Source of the DNA: Bacteroidales bacterium UBA1769
GTDB lineage: Bacteria > Bacteroidota > Bacteroidia > Bacteroidales > UBA932
Length of the DNA stretch: 12,728 nucleotides
Assembly: GCA_002314725.1 (NCBI GenBank)
Contig: DCGV01000019.1
Coordinates: forward strand, 32,089 to 44,816
Direction: 5' to 3'
The position numbers and the translations under genes are program-made. Numbering within the stretch: position 1 is the stretch's first letter; every line of letters starts with the position of its first letter. This document shows positions 6,879-12,728 of the stretch, in pieces. Below the pieces are notes generated by a model. It ran no database searches. It was not told the DNA's origin and saw nothing but the letters and a program-made list of their open reading frames with translations.

Positions 6879-8156
6879 TTATTTGCAATAGTAATCTATC
6901 ATTTTGATAATTGCCCTTTGACAAACCGGACAGAATCCCGGTGCATCGTTTTCCTTCATTCTGCATTCATAGACAGGTCTATATGCACCCTTAGCAATAT
7001 AAGCTGCACCTTCAAATGCGCCAAGAGCATTGGCGTACTCAATCTGGTTTGGAGTAGGGATAGGTGTATTCACCTCAATCATATCCTTCCATTTCTTTTC
7101 GAACTCTACAAGTGTAGTGACATTTGGTTCCCATGGCTCGACATTAGTATTGACATAATCACTGAATGTCACTTCTGATTCATAATACTCATCGCCTAAC
7201 CCAGCGAAACTGTGGCCGAATTCGTGAACGAAAACCTCGGCGTCATAGTAGCTGTCGGCGGCACACATGCCGTAACAGTTGTAAATTCCTCCGCCACCAT
7301 AGATATTGGTATTAGCCAGAACATAAATGGCATCGCATGGGGAATTGGCAATAAGTTTAGATAGCTTTGTCTGATCGGGCAAAGTCAAATACCTATCGAC
7401 ATACAGTGAGTAGAAATGAGAATCTAAAACAGTCTGTTTCCATATATCTTCGTGAGGAATATCGACTCCAGAGTCCTCAGAAACACTTTGGACTAACCAG
7501 ATGTTAAAATTGTTCTTGTGAGACTTATATGGTTCAATGTCAAATAAATACTGTGTAAATCTGTCTACATCTTCAGCGAACTTTATCATCTCATCCTCAG
7601 AATAACCCTCTGCAACGAAAACTAGATCCACTGCCTCTTCACTATCAGCATTCAACAGGACAGGAATTCCTTCCAGATTATTTTCCAATCCATGTTTTAC
7701 CATAAGCCTGTCTTGTGGGTCAACATCGAAATTAAGCAGAAGGTTGTCAAATTGTCCGGTTTCAAAGCTTCTTTTCCAAAGCTCAATATGTACAGGATTC
7801 TTTGGTTCAGGTATTCTGACAGAGTGAGAATATGATCTCTTAACTTTTGTGGCCTCCTCTGTAGAAAGCCACTCTTCAAATAGTGAACAGAAACCGATTG
7901 AAAAGATCAATGTGTCAGCATCATATACTTTGACATAGTATGCGCCATACTCAAATGGATCTATCAAGTTCTTTTTGCTGCCACTCCAACTCTTTTCGAA
8001 GTGTATTTCGGACAGTGATGCTGATTGTGATTGCGCGTCTCCACTTAACATAAAATCAATACGCCATCTGTCGTTTGTAAAGTGATTCTCATACTTTACT
8101 TGTGACAACGCATTGACAGCAATGAATAGTGTCAAAAAGGCGATTATTCGTTTCAT
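6879..8156 (-). CDS. M64 family zinc peptidase (IgA-peptidase-like), exported
   Basis: A 425-residue metallopeptidase. Residues 1-18 are a cleavable signal peptide (MKRIIAFLTLFIAVNALS, then QV), so it acts outside the cytoplasm. About residues 20-140 match the M64 N-terminal beta domain. The catalytic region contains DLVFVAEGYSEDE (about 179-191) and the zinc motif HEFGHSFAGLGDEY (311-324): His311, Glu312, His315 and probably Asp322. The C-terminus has a CRMKENDAPGFCPVCQ segment whose cysteines could form a disulfide or bind metal. The family is named after a clostridial IgA protease, but most gut Bacteroidota members have unknown substrates, so IgA cleavage should not be assumed. It lies between purB and folP with single-base gaps, an unexpected place for a secreted protease. 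Confidence 0.9.
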   Translation of the reverse strand: MKRIIAFLTLFIAVNALSQVKYENHFTNDRWRIDFMLSGDAQSQSASLSEIHFEKSWSGSKKNLIDPFEYGAYYVKVYDADTLIFSIGFCSLFEEWLSTEEATKVKRSYSHSVRIPEPKNPVHIELWKRSFETGQFDNLLLNFDVDPQDRLMVKHGLENNLEGIPVLLNADSEEAVDLVFVAEGYSEDEMIKFAEDVDRFTQYLFDIEPYKSHKNNFNIWLVQSVSEDSGVDIPHEDIWKQTVLDSHFYSLYVDRYLTLPDQTKLSKLIANSPCDAIYVLANTNIYGGGGIYNCYGMCAADSYYDAEVFVHEFGHSFAGLGDEYYESEVTFSDYVNTNVEPWEPNVTTLVEFEKKWKDMIEVNTPIPTPNQIEYANALGAFEGAAYIAKGAYRPVYECRMKENDAPGFCPVCQRAIIKMIDYYCK

Positions 8157-8157
8157 G

Positions 8158-9498
8158 TTAAATGCCCGTATATGTTCTTGGAGTGATTCTTCTTAGCTCA
8201 TCTTTCACCTCGTCGGAAACATTTAGCGTGTCGATGAACTCCGCAATTGATTCATGTGTGATGTGTGAATTGGTCCTTGTTAAAGCCTTAAGTGTTTCAT
8301 AAGGATTTGGATATCCTTCACGACGTAGAATAGTCTGAATCCCTTCTGCTACAACAGCCCAATTATTGTCAAGGTCTTGATTTAATTTTTCCTCATTCAA
8401 AATCAGTTTCCCTAGACCCTTCTTCAATGAGTTAAGAGCAAGGAATGAGTGAGATACTGGAACTCCGATATTTCTAAGGACAGTTGAGTCTGTCAAGTCA
8501 CGTTGCATTCTGGATAGAGGTAATTTGCCAGAAAGATGGTCGAAAATGGCATTTGCTATGCCAAGATTCCCTTCAGCGTTTTCGAAGTCAATAGGATTGA
8601 CTTTATGAGGCATGGCTGAGGATCCGACCTCTCCAGCTTTGATCTTTTGACGAAAATACTCCATTGAAATATATGTCCAGAAATCCCTGCATATATCAAT
8701 GCAAACGGTGTTGATACGTTTTAAATTATCAAAAATGGCAGCAAGATTGTCGTAGTGTTCAATTTGTGTTGTAGGATAAGATCTTGATAGACCCAATCTG
8801 TTCTCCACAAATGATACTGCAAATCTATTCCAATCATAATCAGGGTATGCTACATGGTGAGCATTCATGTTGCCTGTGGCACCTCCGAACTTGGCCGGGA
8901 ACTTAAGCAGAAGAAGTTGGCGCTTCTGTTCGTTCAATCTCGCTACAAATACGTTAATCTCCTTCCCTAATCTTGTAGGTGATGCCGGTTGACCATGTGT
9001 ATGGGCAAGCATCGGTATATCTTTCCACTCATCAGCCAAACCGGACAGGATGCTTATTATTTCATCCAATTTCGGCAGATAGACTTCATATAGACCCTCT
9101 TTCAAAGAGAGAGGAATAGACGTATTGTTAATATCCTGAGAGGTTAGACCGAAGTGGATGAATTCACTGAAGCGGTCCCATCCTTCACTTTTGAAAGTCT
9201 CTTTGATGAAATATTCAACGGCCTTGACATCGTGATTGGTTATCTTTTCAATCTCTTTTATGTGTTGAGCATCCTCTAATGAAAAATCTTTATAAAGTGC
9301 TCTAAGTTTGCTGAAATTTCCCTTGTCAAAAGTAACGAGTTGAGGAAGAGGTATTTCACATAGAGAGATAAAGTATTCAATTTCAACTTTTACTCTGTAA
9401 CGGATGAGTGCAAATTCTGAAAAATACTCTCCAAACTGGTCTACTTGAGCACGATAACGACCATCAATAGGGGAGATGGCTTTAAGTGAATCTATCAT
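8158..9498 (-). CDS. purB: Adenylosuccinate lyase
   Basis: PurB removes fumarate from SAICAR and from adenylosuccinate, acting twice in purine synthesis. It is the long, E. coli-like type (446 residues). Landmarks: ISPIDGRY near the N-terminus, FGLTSQDINNT (116-126), AHTHGQPASPTRLGKE with catalytic His168, and the superfamily signature GSSAMPHKVNP (292-302) with the catalytic Ser on its flexible loop. I chose ATG 9498. The frame extends to a TTG at 9519, but that codon lies inside the predicted -7 box, and IDSLKAISPIDGRY is the usual N-terminus. It is the first gene of a purB-M64-folP unit with one-base gaps. Confidence 0.96.
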   Translation of the reverse strand: MIDSLKAISPIDGRYRAQVDQFGEYFSEFALIRYRVKVEIEYFISLCEIPLPQLVTFDKGNFSKLRALYKDFSLEDAQHIKEIEKITNHDVKAVEYFIKETFKSEGWDRFSEFIHFGLTSQDINNTSIPLSLKEGLYEVYLPKLDEIISILSGLADEWKDIPMLAHTHGQPASPTRLGKEINVFVARLNEQKRQLLLLKFPAKFGGATGNMNAHHVAYPDYDWNRFAVSFVENRLGLSRSYPTTQIEHYDNLAAIFDNLKRINTVCIDICRDFWTYISMEYFRQKIKAGEVGSSAMPHKVNPIDFENAEGNLGIANAIFDHLSGKLPLSRMQRDLTDSTVLRNIGVPVSHSFLALNSLKKGLGKLILNEEKLNQDLDNNWAVVAEGIQTILRREGYPNPYETLKALTRTNSHITHESIAEFIDTLNVSDEVKDELRRITPRTYTGI

Positions 9499-9516
9499 TT
9501 TTCTAAAAATTATATG

Positions 9517-9524
9517 CAAATATA
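9517..9524 (-). promoter_or_regulatory. Predicted -7 box for the purB-M64-folP operon
   Basis: The minus strand reads TATATTTG, an exact TAnnTTTG match, about 20 bases upstream of ATG 9498. The implied leader is very short, near 12 bases. No -33 TTG at 19 bases is evident. Read-through from the regulator gene, which ends 45 bases before the purB start, is also possible. Confidence 0.55.
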
Positions 9525-9542
9525 CGCTTTCAAATAATATTA

Positions 9543-10343
9543 TTACAGAGATTCTGATATTCCAAGATAATATCTCTGTGAAACAGGAATGGTTTTAGCT
9601 TCGGTATGATCCAGTTTGGCACATATTGTTCCATCTTTCTCTTTGTGAAGTGAAGTAATATGAGCTACATTGACAATATATGAGCGGTGACAACGCAGCA
9701 GTTTATGTTTTTTGCACAACTCCTCAATGTTTTTCATTGAGTTGCGAAGGGTGAACTCCTTAATCTTGTCACCATCTGTATGAACGATTGTGACGTAATT
9801 GATATCAGCTTCTATATAAAGGATGGAATTTGATGAAGAGATGAACTTCAGGATACGTTTGTCATCATAGAAGCGGATTCTATTGCTTTCACTCACTTCG
9901 TTTTTGTTCTCAAGAAATTGTAATTGGGTTGAGAACGACAATATGATATAAGGGAATATCAATATTGCAATTATGTCGAAGGCGACTCTGCCCAATATGT
10001 CGAAGAAGACCCCATGAGGTGTCAATAATCTATAATAGAGAGAGATAAAACAGACACATGCAGTCAGCTCTATAATAACCCATATCAGATAGTTGAAATA
10101 TGAAGAGTTACTCCTTTTCTTCATGATGATTGAAAACAACAGCCGTGTTATAATCATCACGACAAGAATGATACAACTTGTAATTGTCAAGTTGAATGAA
10201 TACCCTGTAGATGTTCCTGACATCAAATCCACAATATCCGCAGGTTTGAACACCAGAATGAAAAGTATGAAGAATACCGGCAGGAACAGAGCGTGCCAGA
10301 TTGAGATTCTTCGTGAAGAGTATACACCAGGTAAATCTCTCAT
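9543..10343 (-). CDS. Membrane-anchored LytTR-domain transcription regulator
   Basis: A 266-residue protein with four hydrophobic segments (about 15-33, 50-74, 83-104, 116-138), followed from about 160 by a cytoplasmic LytTR DNA-binding domain. The domain shows ILYIEADINYVTIVHTDG and the family hallmark LRCHRSYIVNVAHI (216-229). There is no receiver domain and no adjacent sensor kinase, so the membrane part may itself sense a signal, a design seen in Bacteroidota. LytTR domains usually bind direct repeats about two helical turns apart, and its own promoter carries such repeats (10358-10441), suggesting autoregulation and possible control of the divergent acyl-CoA synthetase gene. The target and the signal are unknown. 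ATG 10343 gives a short cytoplasmic N-terminus before the first helix. Confidence 0.9.
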   Translation of the reverse strand: MRDLPGVYSSRRISIWHALFLPVFFILFILVFKPADIVDLMSGTSTGYSFNLTITSCIILVVMIITRLLFSIIMKKRSNSSYFNYLIWVIIELTACVCFISLYYRLLTPHGVFFDILGRVAFDIIAILIFPYIILSFSTQLQFLENKNEVSESNRIRFYDDKRILKFISSSNSILYIEADINYVTIVHTDGDKIKEFTLRNSMKNIEELCKKHKLLRCHRSYIVNVAHITSLHKEKDGTICAKLDHTEAKTIPVSQRYYLGISESL

Positions 10344-10357
10344 TTTTATTAAAAATT

Positions 10358-10441
10358 TATGGTTTTTTCATCCCATAATTTGGTGGGGTGAATACAAAGA
10401 TAGTCATTTTTCACCCCAAATAATGATTTTTAATCCCAAAA
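10358..10441. promoter_or_regulatory. Cluster of GGGRTKAAAAA operator-like repeats at the LytTR promoter
   Basis: On the minus strand three same-sense 11-mers occur: GGGATTAAAAA (10437-10427), GGGGTGAAAAA (10417-10407) and GGGATGAAAAA (10374-10364). The first two are 20 bp apart and are parts of longer similar units (10421-10441 and 10401-10421, matching at 16 of 21 positions); the third is 43 bp further on. A related copy in the other sense, GGGGTGAATAC, lies at 10385-10395. Two copies are upstream of the -7 box, one overlaps the likely start site and one is in the leader. Spacing and position suit binding of a LytTR protein, probably the product of this gene, but that is inferred. Confidence 0.6.
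10395..10402 (-). promoter_or_regulatory. Predicted -7 box for the LytTR regulator gene
   Basis: The minus strand reads TATCTTTG, an exact TAnnTTTG match, with transcription likely starting near 10389, about 45 bases before the ATG. No -33 TTG lies 19 bases upstream; instead one of the repeat units occupies that region, which suggests that an activator is needed or that a repressor blocks it. Confidence 0.6.
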
Positions 10442-10506
10442 TCGGCCTGTTTAATACATTTTTATACTATTGCTCACACTTATTTCGTCATAATTATCCG
10501 ATGAGA

Positions 10507-10514
10507 TATTTTTG
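10507..10514 (+). promoter_or_regulatory. Predicted -7 box for the acyl-CoA synthetase gene
   Basis: TATTTTTG matches TAnnTTTG exactly and would give a leader of about 20 bases before ATG 10541. A weak -33 candidate, TTTCG, lies at 10483-10487, near the expected spacing. The repeat cluster at 10358-10441 is about 65-150 bp upstream. Confidence 0.55.
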
Positions 10515-10540
10515 CATCGTTCATATAAATAATACAGACA

Positions 10541-12202
10541 ATGGCTATGAATATTATTGAACAATATCAAACGAGTTTCCGTAATAATTTTAATGAGATA
10601 GCTCTTTGCGATTACTTTACCAAAAAGAGTTATACATACGGTGAGCTTGCCGAGCACATAGCTCAAATTCATGTTTTGTTTGACTCCTTGAAAATAGAAA
10701 AAGGAGATAAGATAGCTCTGGTTGGTAGAAATACATCCGCATGGGTAATCAGTTATATGTCTATCATTACTTATGGCGCTGTAGTGGTTCCTATCTTGTC
10801 GGATTTCAATCCGGCAGATATGAAGAACATAATAGACCATTCTGATTCCAAGCTTCTATTTATTGACAGAGTCCTCTGGAGAGAACTTTCTGATTTTAAT
10901 TTCAGCAATTTAATAGGGGCTCTGGATTTAGAAAAAACAGAATTTCTTTATGGGACTTCTATTCTATTAATGTCAATTGACTCTTTGAAAAGAAATTTTG
11001 CTGATCGATATAATAGTGGTTTTTCAGCTGAGGATATTTCATACCCTGTGCTAAAAGATGATGATACAATGATAATTAGCTACACATCTGGTACTACTGG
11101 TCTCAGTAAAGGTGTAATGCTGACAGTTGATAATATTACATCCAACGTTAATTTTGCACTTGATCATAAATTTCATTTCAATGGATCTAGGGTATTGGGA
11201 TTGCTACCGTTAGCTCACGCATACGGATGTGCTTTCGATATGTTGACACCTCTTTCTGTTGGTTCCAAAATCACCCTTCTAGGCAAAACCCCATCACCTG
11301 CTATATTATTGAATGCACTGAAGGAGATCCGCCCACATCTTATCTGTACGGTACCACTGGTGATGGAAAAAGTAGTACGAAAGAATGTACTTCCAGCTTT
11401 AAACAAGCCTATCATTAAGAGATTATTATGCATCCCCATAATTAATAGTTTCATTTACCACTTAATAAAAGTCAAGATGCTTAAATCTTTCGGTGGGTCA
11501 ATAAAAGAGGTTAATATAGGTGGAGCTGCACTGTCTGATGATGTTGAGAAATTTCTTCGAAAAATCAAATTCCCGTTTACAATTGGTTATGGAATGACTG
11601 AATGTGCGCCACTTATCAGTTATGAGGTATGGAACAAGACAAAACCTGGCTCCTGCGGCAGAGTATTGCCAAATATGATGGCAAAATGTGACTCTTGTGA
11701 TGATCGTCAAGAGGCTGGAGAGATCTGTGTGCGTGGTTCAAATGTAATGAAAGGCTATTATAAGGATCCAGAGTCAACCTCTGCTGCGATAGATTCTCAG
11801 GGCTGGCTTCATACAGGGGATATCGGTACGATAGACGATGACGGATTCATCTTTCTGAAAGGCCGCTGTAAGAGTATGATTTTGACCGCTAATGGTCAGA
11901 ATATATATCCTGAAAGTATTGAGATCAAACTTAACTCTCTACCTTATGTGATGGAGAGTCTCGTTTATGATGAGAACGGTAAATTGATTGCTCTAGTTGT
12001 TCCAGATAAAGATTCAATTAATAAGGATGGAGCAAATATTCAATCCATTATGACTGATAATCTAAATAAGTTAAATTCTCTTGTTTCATCCTTTGAAAAG
12101 ATTTCTGAAATCAAACTCTGTTCTGAAGAGTTTGAGAAAACTCCTAAACGCAGCATTCGCAGGTACTTATATCCAGCAGCCGCGAAGCTACTGGTGATTT
12201 AG
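10541..12202 (+). CDS. AMP-binding long-chain acyl-CoA synthetase-like enzyme
   Basis: A 553-residue adenylate-forming enzyme expected to activate a fatty acid as acyl-AMP and transfer it to CoA. Motifs: SYTSGTTGLSKG (180-191) is the ATP phosphate loop; GYGMTE (349-354) the adenine/AMP motif; GWLHTGD (421-427) has the ribose-binding Asp; KGRCKSMILTANGQNIYPE (440-458) is the hinge to the C-terminal domain. The final motif reads KTPKRSIRR (533-541): where most relatives have the adenylation Lys (T-x-x-G-K-I), Ser538 stands, with Lys536 and Arg537 beside it. From memory this resembles other Bacteroidota members, so I do not call it inactive. No strong transmembrane segment is evident. The gene is divergent from the LytTR regulator, and its TAG stop runs straight into a heptad array. 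The substrate chain length is unknown. Confidence 0.9.
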   Translation: MAMNIIEQYQTSFRNNFNEIALCDYFTKKSYTYGELAEHIAQIHVLFDSLKIEKGDKIALVGRNTSAWVISYMSIITYGAVVVPILSDFNPADMKNIIDHSDSKLLFIDRVLWRELSDFNFSNLIGALDLEKTEFLYGTSILLMSIDSLKRNFADRYNSGFSAEDISYPVLKDDDTMIISYTSGTTGLSKGVMLTVDNITSNVNFALDHKFHFNGSRVLGLLPLAHAYGCAFDMLTPLSVGSKITLLGKTPSPAILLNALKEIRPHLICTVPLVMEKVVRKNVLPALNKPIIKRLLCIPIINSFIYHLIKVKMLKSFGGSIKEVNIGGAALSDDVEKFLRKIKFPFTIGYGMTECAPLISYEVWNKTKPGSCGRVLPNMMAKCDSCDDRQEAGEICVRGSNVMKGYYKDPESTSAAIDSQGWLHTGDIGTIDDDGFIFLKGRCKSMILTANGQNIYPESIEIKLNSLPYVMESLVYDENGKLIALVVPDKDSINKDGANIQSIMTDNLNKLNSLVSSFEKISEIKLCSEEFEKTPKRSIRRYLYPAAAKLLVI

Positions 12203-12310
12203 TCGAGAGTCCAGAGTCCAGAGTCGAGAGTCCAGAGTCGAGAGTCCAGAGTCGAGAGTCCAGAGTCGAGAGTCCAGAGTTGAGAGTCCAGAGTTGAGAG
12301 TCCAGAGTTG
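12203..12310. repeat. Heptad repeat array, 15 units, after the acyl-CoA synthetase gene
   Basis: From 12205 to 12309 run fifteen 7-bp units alternating GAGAGTC and CAGAGTC/CAGAGTT, giving a 14-bp super-period broken once where two CAGAGTC units stand together (12212-12225). The partial unit AGTC at 12201-12204 overlaps the stop codon, so the array begins at the gene end itself. The change from C to T in the last position is confined to the distal three CAGAGTY units. There are no spacers, so it is not a CRISPR array. Reading frames through it, such as TLDSGLSTLDS on the minus strand, are by-products of the repeat. Confidence 0.92.
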
Positions 12311-12502
12311 TAACACAACTTTCTCTTATGCGAAAAACATCTCCGACAGTCACCCCTTCTACGATGACCTGCAAGCTATCATACTGTCGGAAACCCGGCC
12401 AAATCGGTACCATCTCCGACACCCTGTCAAAATAATATGCTTCTCAGTGCGCTTTGACGGCATTTTTCAAACACTACTGTCGGCGATGAATTTCAGGTCA
12501 GC
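12311..12502. other. Unique core between two heptad arrays, with nested inverted repeats
   Basis: No credible gene is present. TCCGACAGT (12342-12350) is the exact reverse complement of ACTGTCGGA (12383-12391). CATCTCCGACA occurs twice (12338-12348 and 12411-12421), and the second copy pairs with TGTCGGCGATG (12478-12488) with one mismatch. The core could therefore fold into two successive hairpins with large loops. Its G+C content looks higher than the adjacent intergenic DNA. It resembles a small dispersed repeat or a non-autonomous element carried within heptad arrays, but this cannot be proven from one copy. Confidence 0.5.
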
Positions 12503-12573
12503 CAGAGTCCTGAGATGAAAGTCTAGAGTTGAGAGTCCAGAGTTATAACTCTTAGCTCTTAACTCTCCTCTCG
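12503..12573. repeat. Heptad repeat array with a palindromic strand switch
   Basis: After a degenerate unit (CAGAGTC at 12503-12509), bases 12524-12544 are TAGAGTT, GAGAGTC and CAGAGTT. The perfect 14-bp palindrome AGAGTTATAACTCT (12539-12552) then flips the sense, and AACTCTT, AGCTCTT and AACTCTC follow to 12567, with CTCTCG trailing. The direct-switch-inverse design is the same as at 1-80. Confidence 0.85.
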
Positions 12574-12668
12574 TATATTTCTATATCTCAATTAATTTGA
12601 TTAACTTCGCATTTATTGTGTTTGTCGGATTCCGAGGCAAATATAATGAGACTTCAATAAGAGATATT
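12574..12668 (+). promoter_or_regulatory. AT-rich stretch with a weak promoter-like sequence
   Basis: TTG (12597-12599) followed after 17 bases by TGTGTTTG (12617-12624) is one mismatch from the -7 consensus and two bases short in spacing; TAACTTCG (12602-12609) is another one-mismatch candidate. TCGGATTCCGA (12625-12635) is an 11-base interrupted palindrome that would fall in the leader. Nothing else is recognised before the small ORF. Confidence 0.25.
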
Positions 12669-12728
12669 ATGCAAAATACACATATACAAATAGTTACAAT
12701 GGCCTGGGGGAGACTGTCCGAAAAGTAA
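12669..12728 (+). CDS. Doubtful 19-codon ORF at the window end
   Basis: ATG at 12669 opens MQNTHIQIVTMAWGRLSEK with a TAA stop in the last three bases of the window. I do not recognise it. It has an A/T-rich upstream region and a weak promoter-like sequence, which is the only positive evidence. Its last third contains ACTGTCCGAAAA, similar to the ACTGTCGG motifs of the core at 12311-12502, so it may be part of a dispersed repeat rather than a gene. Whether anything related continues beyond the edge cannot be seen. Confidence 0.15.
   Translation: MQNTHIQIVTMAWGRLSEK

Noticed and set aside
9499..9519. Longer N-terminus for adenylosuccinate lyase starting at TTG 9519
   Set aside because: The added seven codons overlap the TATATTTG -7 box, and the usual PurB N-terminus begins at ATG 9498.
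10093..10560. Plus-strand 155-codon frame
   Set aside because: It runs antisense through the regulator's membrane segments and through the promoter region; its hydrophobic character mirrors that gene.
12203..12310. Possible CRISPR array
   Set aside because: The units are 7 bp long and contiguous, with no unique spacers and no cas genes nearby.
12144..12422. Minus-strand 92-codon frame with TLDSGLSTLDS repeats
   Set aside because: The repeats are the heptad DNA read in frame, the frame overlaps the end of the acyl-CoA synthetase gene, and no family is recognised.
12294..12518. Plus-strand 74-codon frame across the repeat core
   Set aside because: It starts in the heptad array, has no promoter or recognisable motif, and the core is better explained by inverted repeats.
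1..12728. tRNA or rRNA genes, insertion sequence transposases, or a defence or secretion system
   Set aside because: I saw no such sequences; nearly all coding space is taken by recognisable housekeeping and peptidase genes. This was a reading by eye, not a database search.

Overview
The window looks like chromosome from a Bacteroidales bacterium (phylum Bacteroidota). It is AT-rich. Several genes are preceded by the TAnnTTTG -7 box typical of that phylum, with a textbook TTG-N19-TATATTTG upstream of the L25 gene, and no strong Shine-Dalgarno sequences are evident. The protein families also fit anaerobic gut-type Bacteroidales: Bacteroides-type dipeptidyl peptidase III with HECLGH, a clostripain-like lipoprotein, an M64 peptidase, a reverse rubrerythrin and a membrane-anchored LytTR regulator.

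Layout. 1-80: heptad repeat array abutting the end of the first gene. 83-3378: two divergent predicted exported peptidases (M49 dipeptidyl peptidase III on the minus strand, C11 clostripain-like lipoprotein on the plus strand) sharing a short two-way promoter region. 3407-4682: canonical promoter, structured leader, ribosomal protein L25/CTC and peptidyl-tRNA hydrolase, closed by a very strong hairpin terminator at 4717-4791. 4804-9498, minus strand: purB, M64 peptidase and folP, separated by single bases; then reverse rubrerythrin (own promoter at the end of folP) and tmk, converging on the same hairpin. 9543-10343, minus strand: LytTR regulator with four membrane helices. 10541-12202, plus strand: long-chain acyl-CoA synthetase-like enzyme, divergent from the regulator. 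12203-12573: second heptad element, with a roughly 190-bp unique core. 12574-12728: AT-rich tail ending in a doubtful 19-codon ORF.

The core genes serve translation (L25, Pth) and nucleotide/folate supply (PurB, FolP, Tmk), with oxidative-stress defence (rubrerythrin) and lipid activation (acyl-CoA synthetase) beside them. Three exported peptidases point to a peptide-scavenging lifestyle.

No complete new system such as a defence island or mobile element is evident. The most interesting signals are non-coding: three same-strand copies of GGGRTKAAAAA plus one inverted relative around the LytTR promoter, a hairpin-rich L25 leader, and a heptad-repeat element of shared design placed directly after the stop codons of the two outermost genes.
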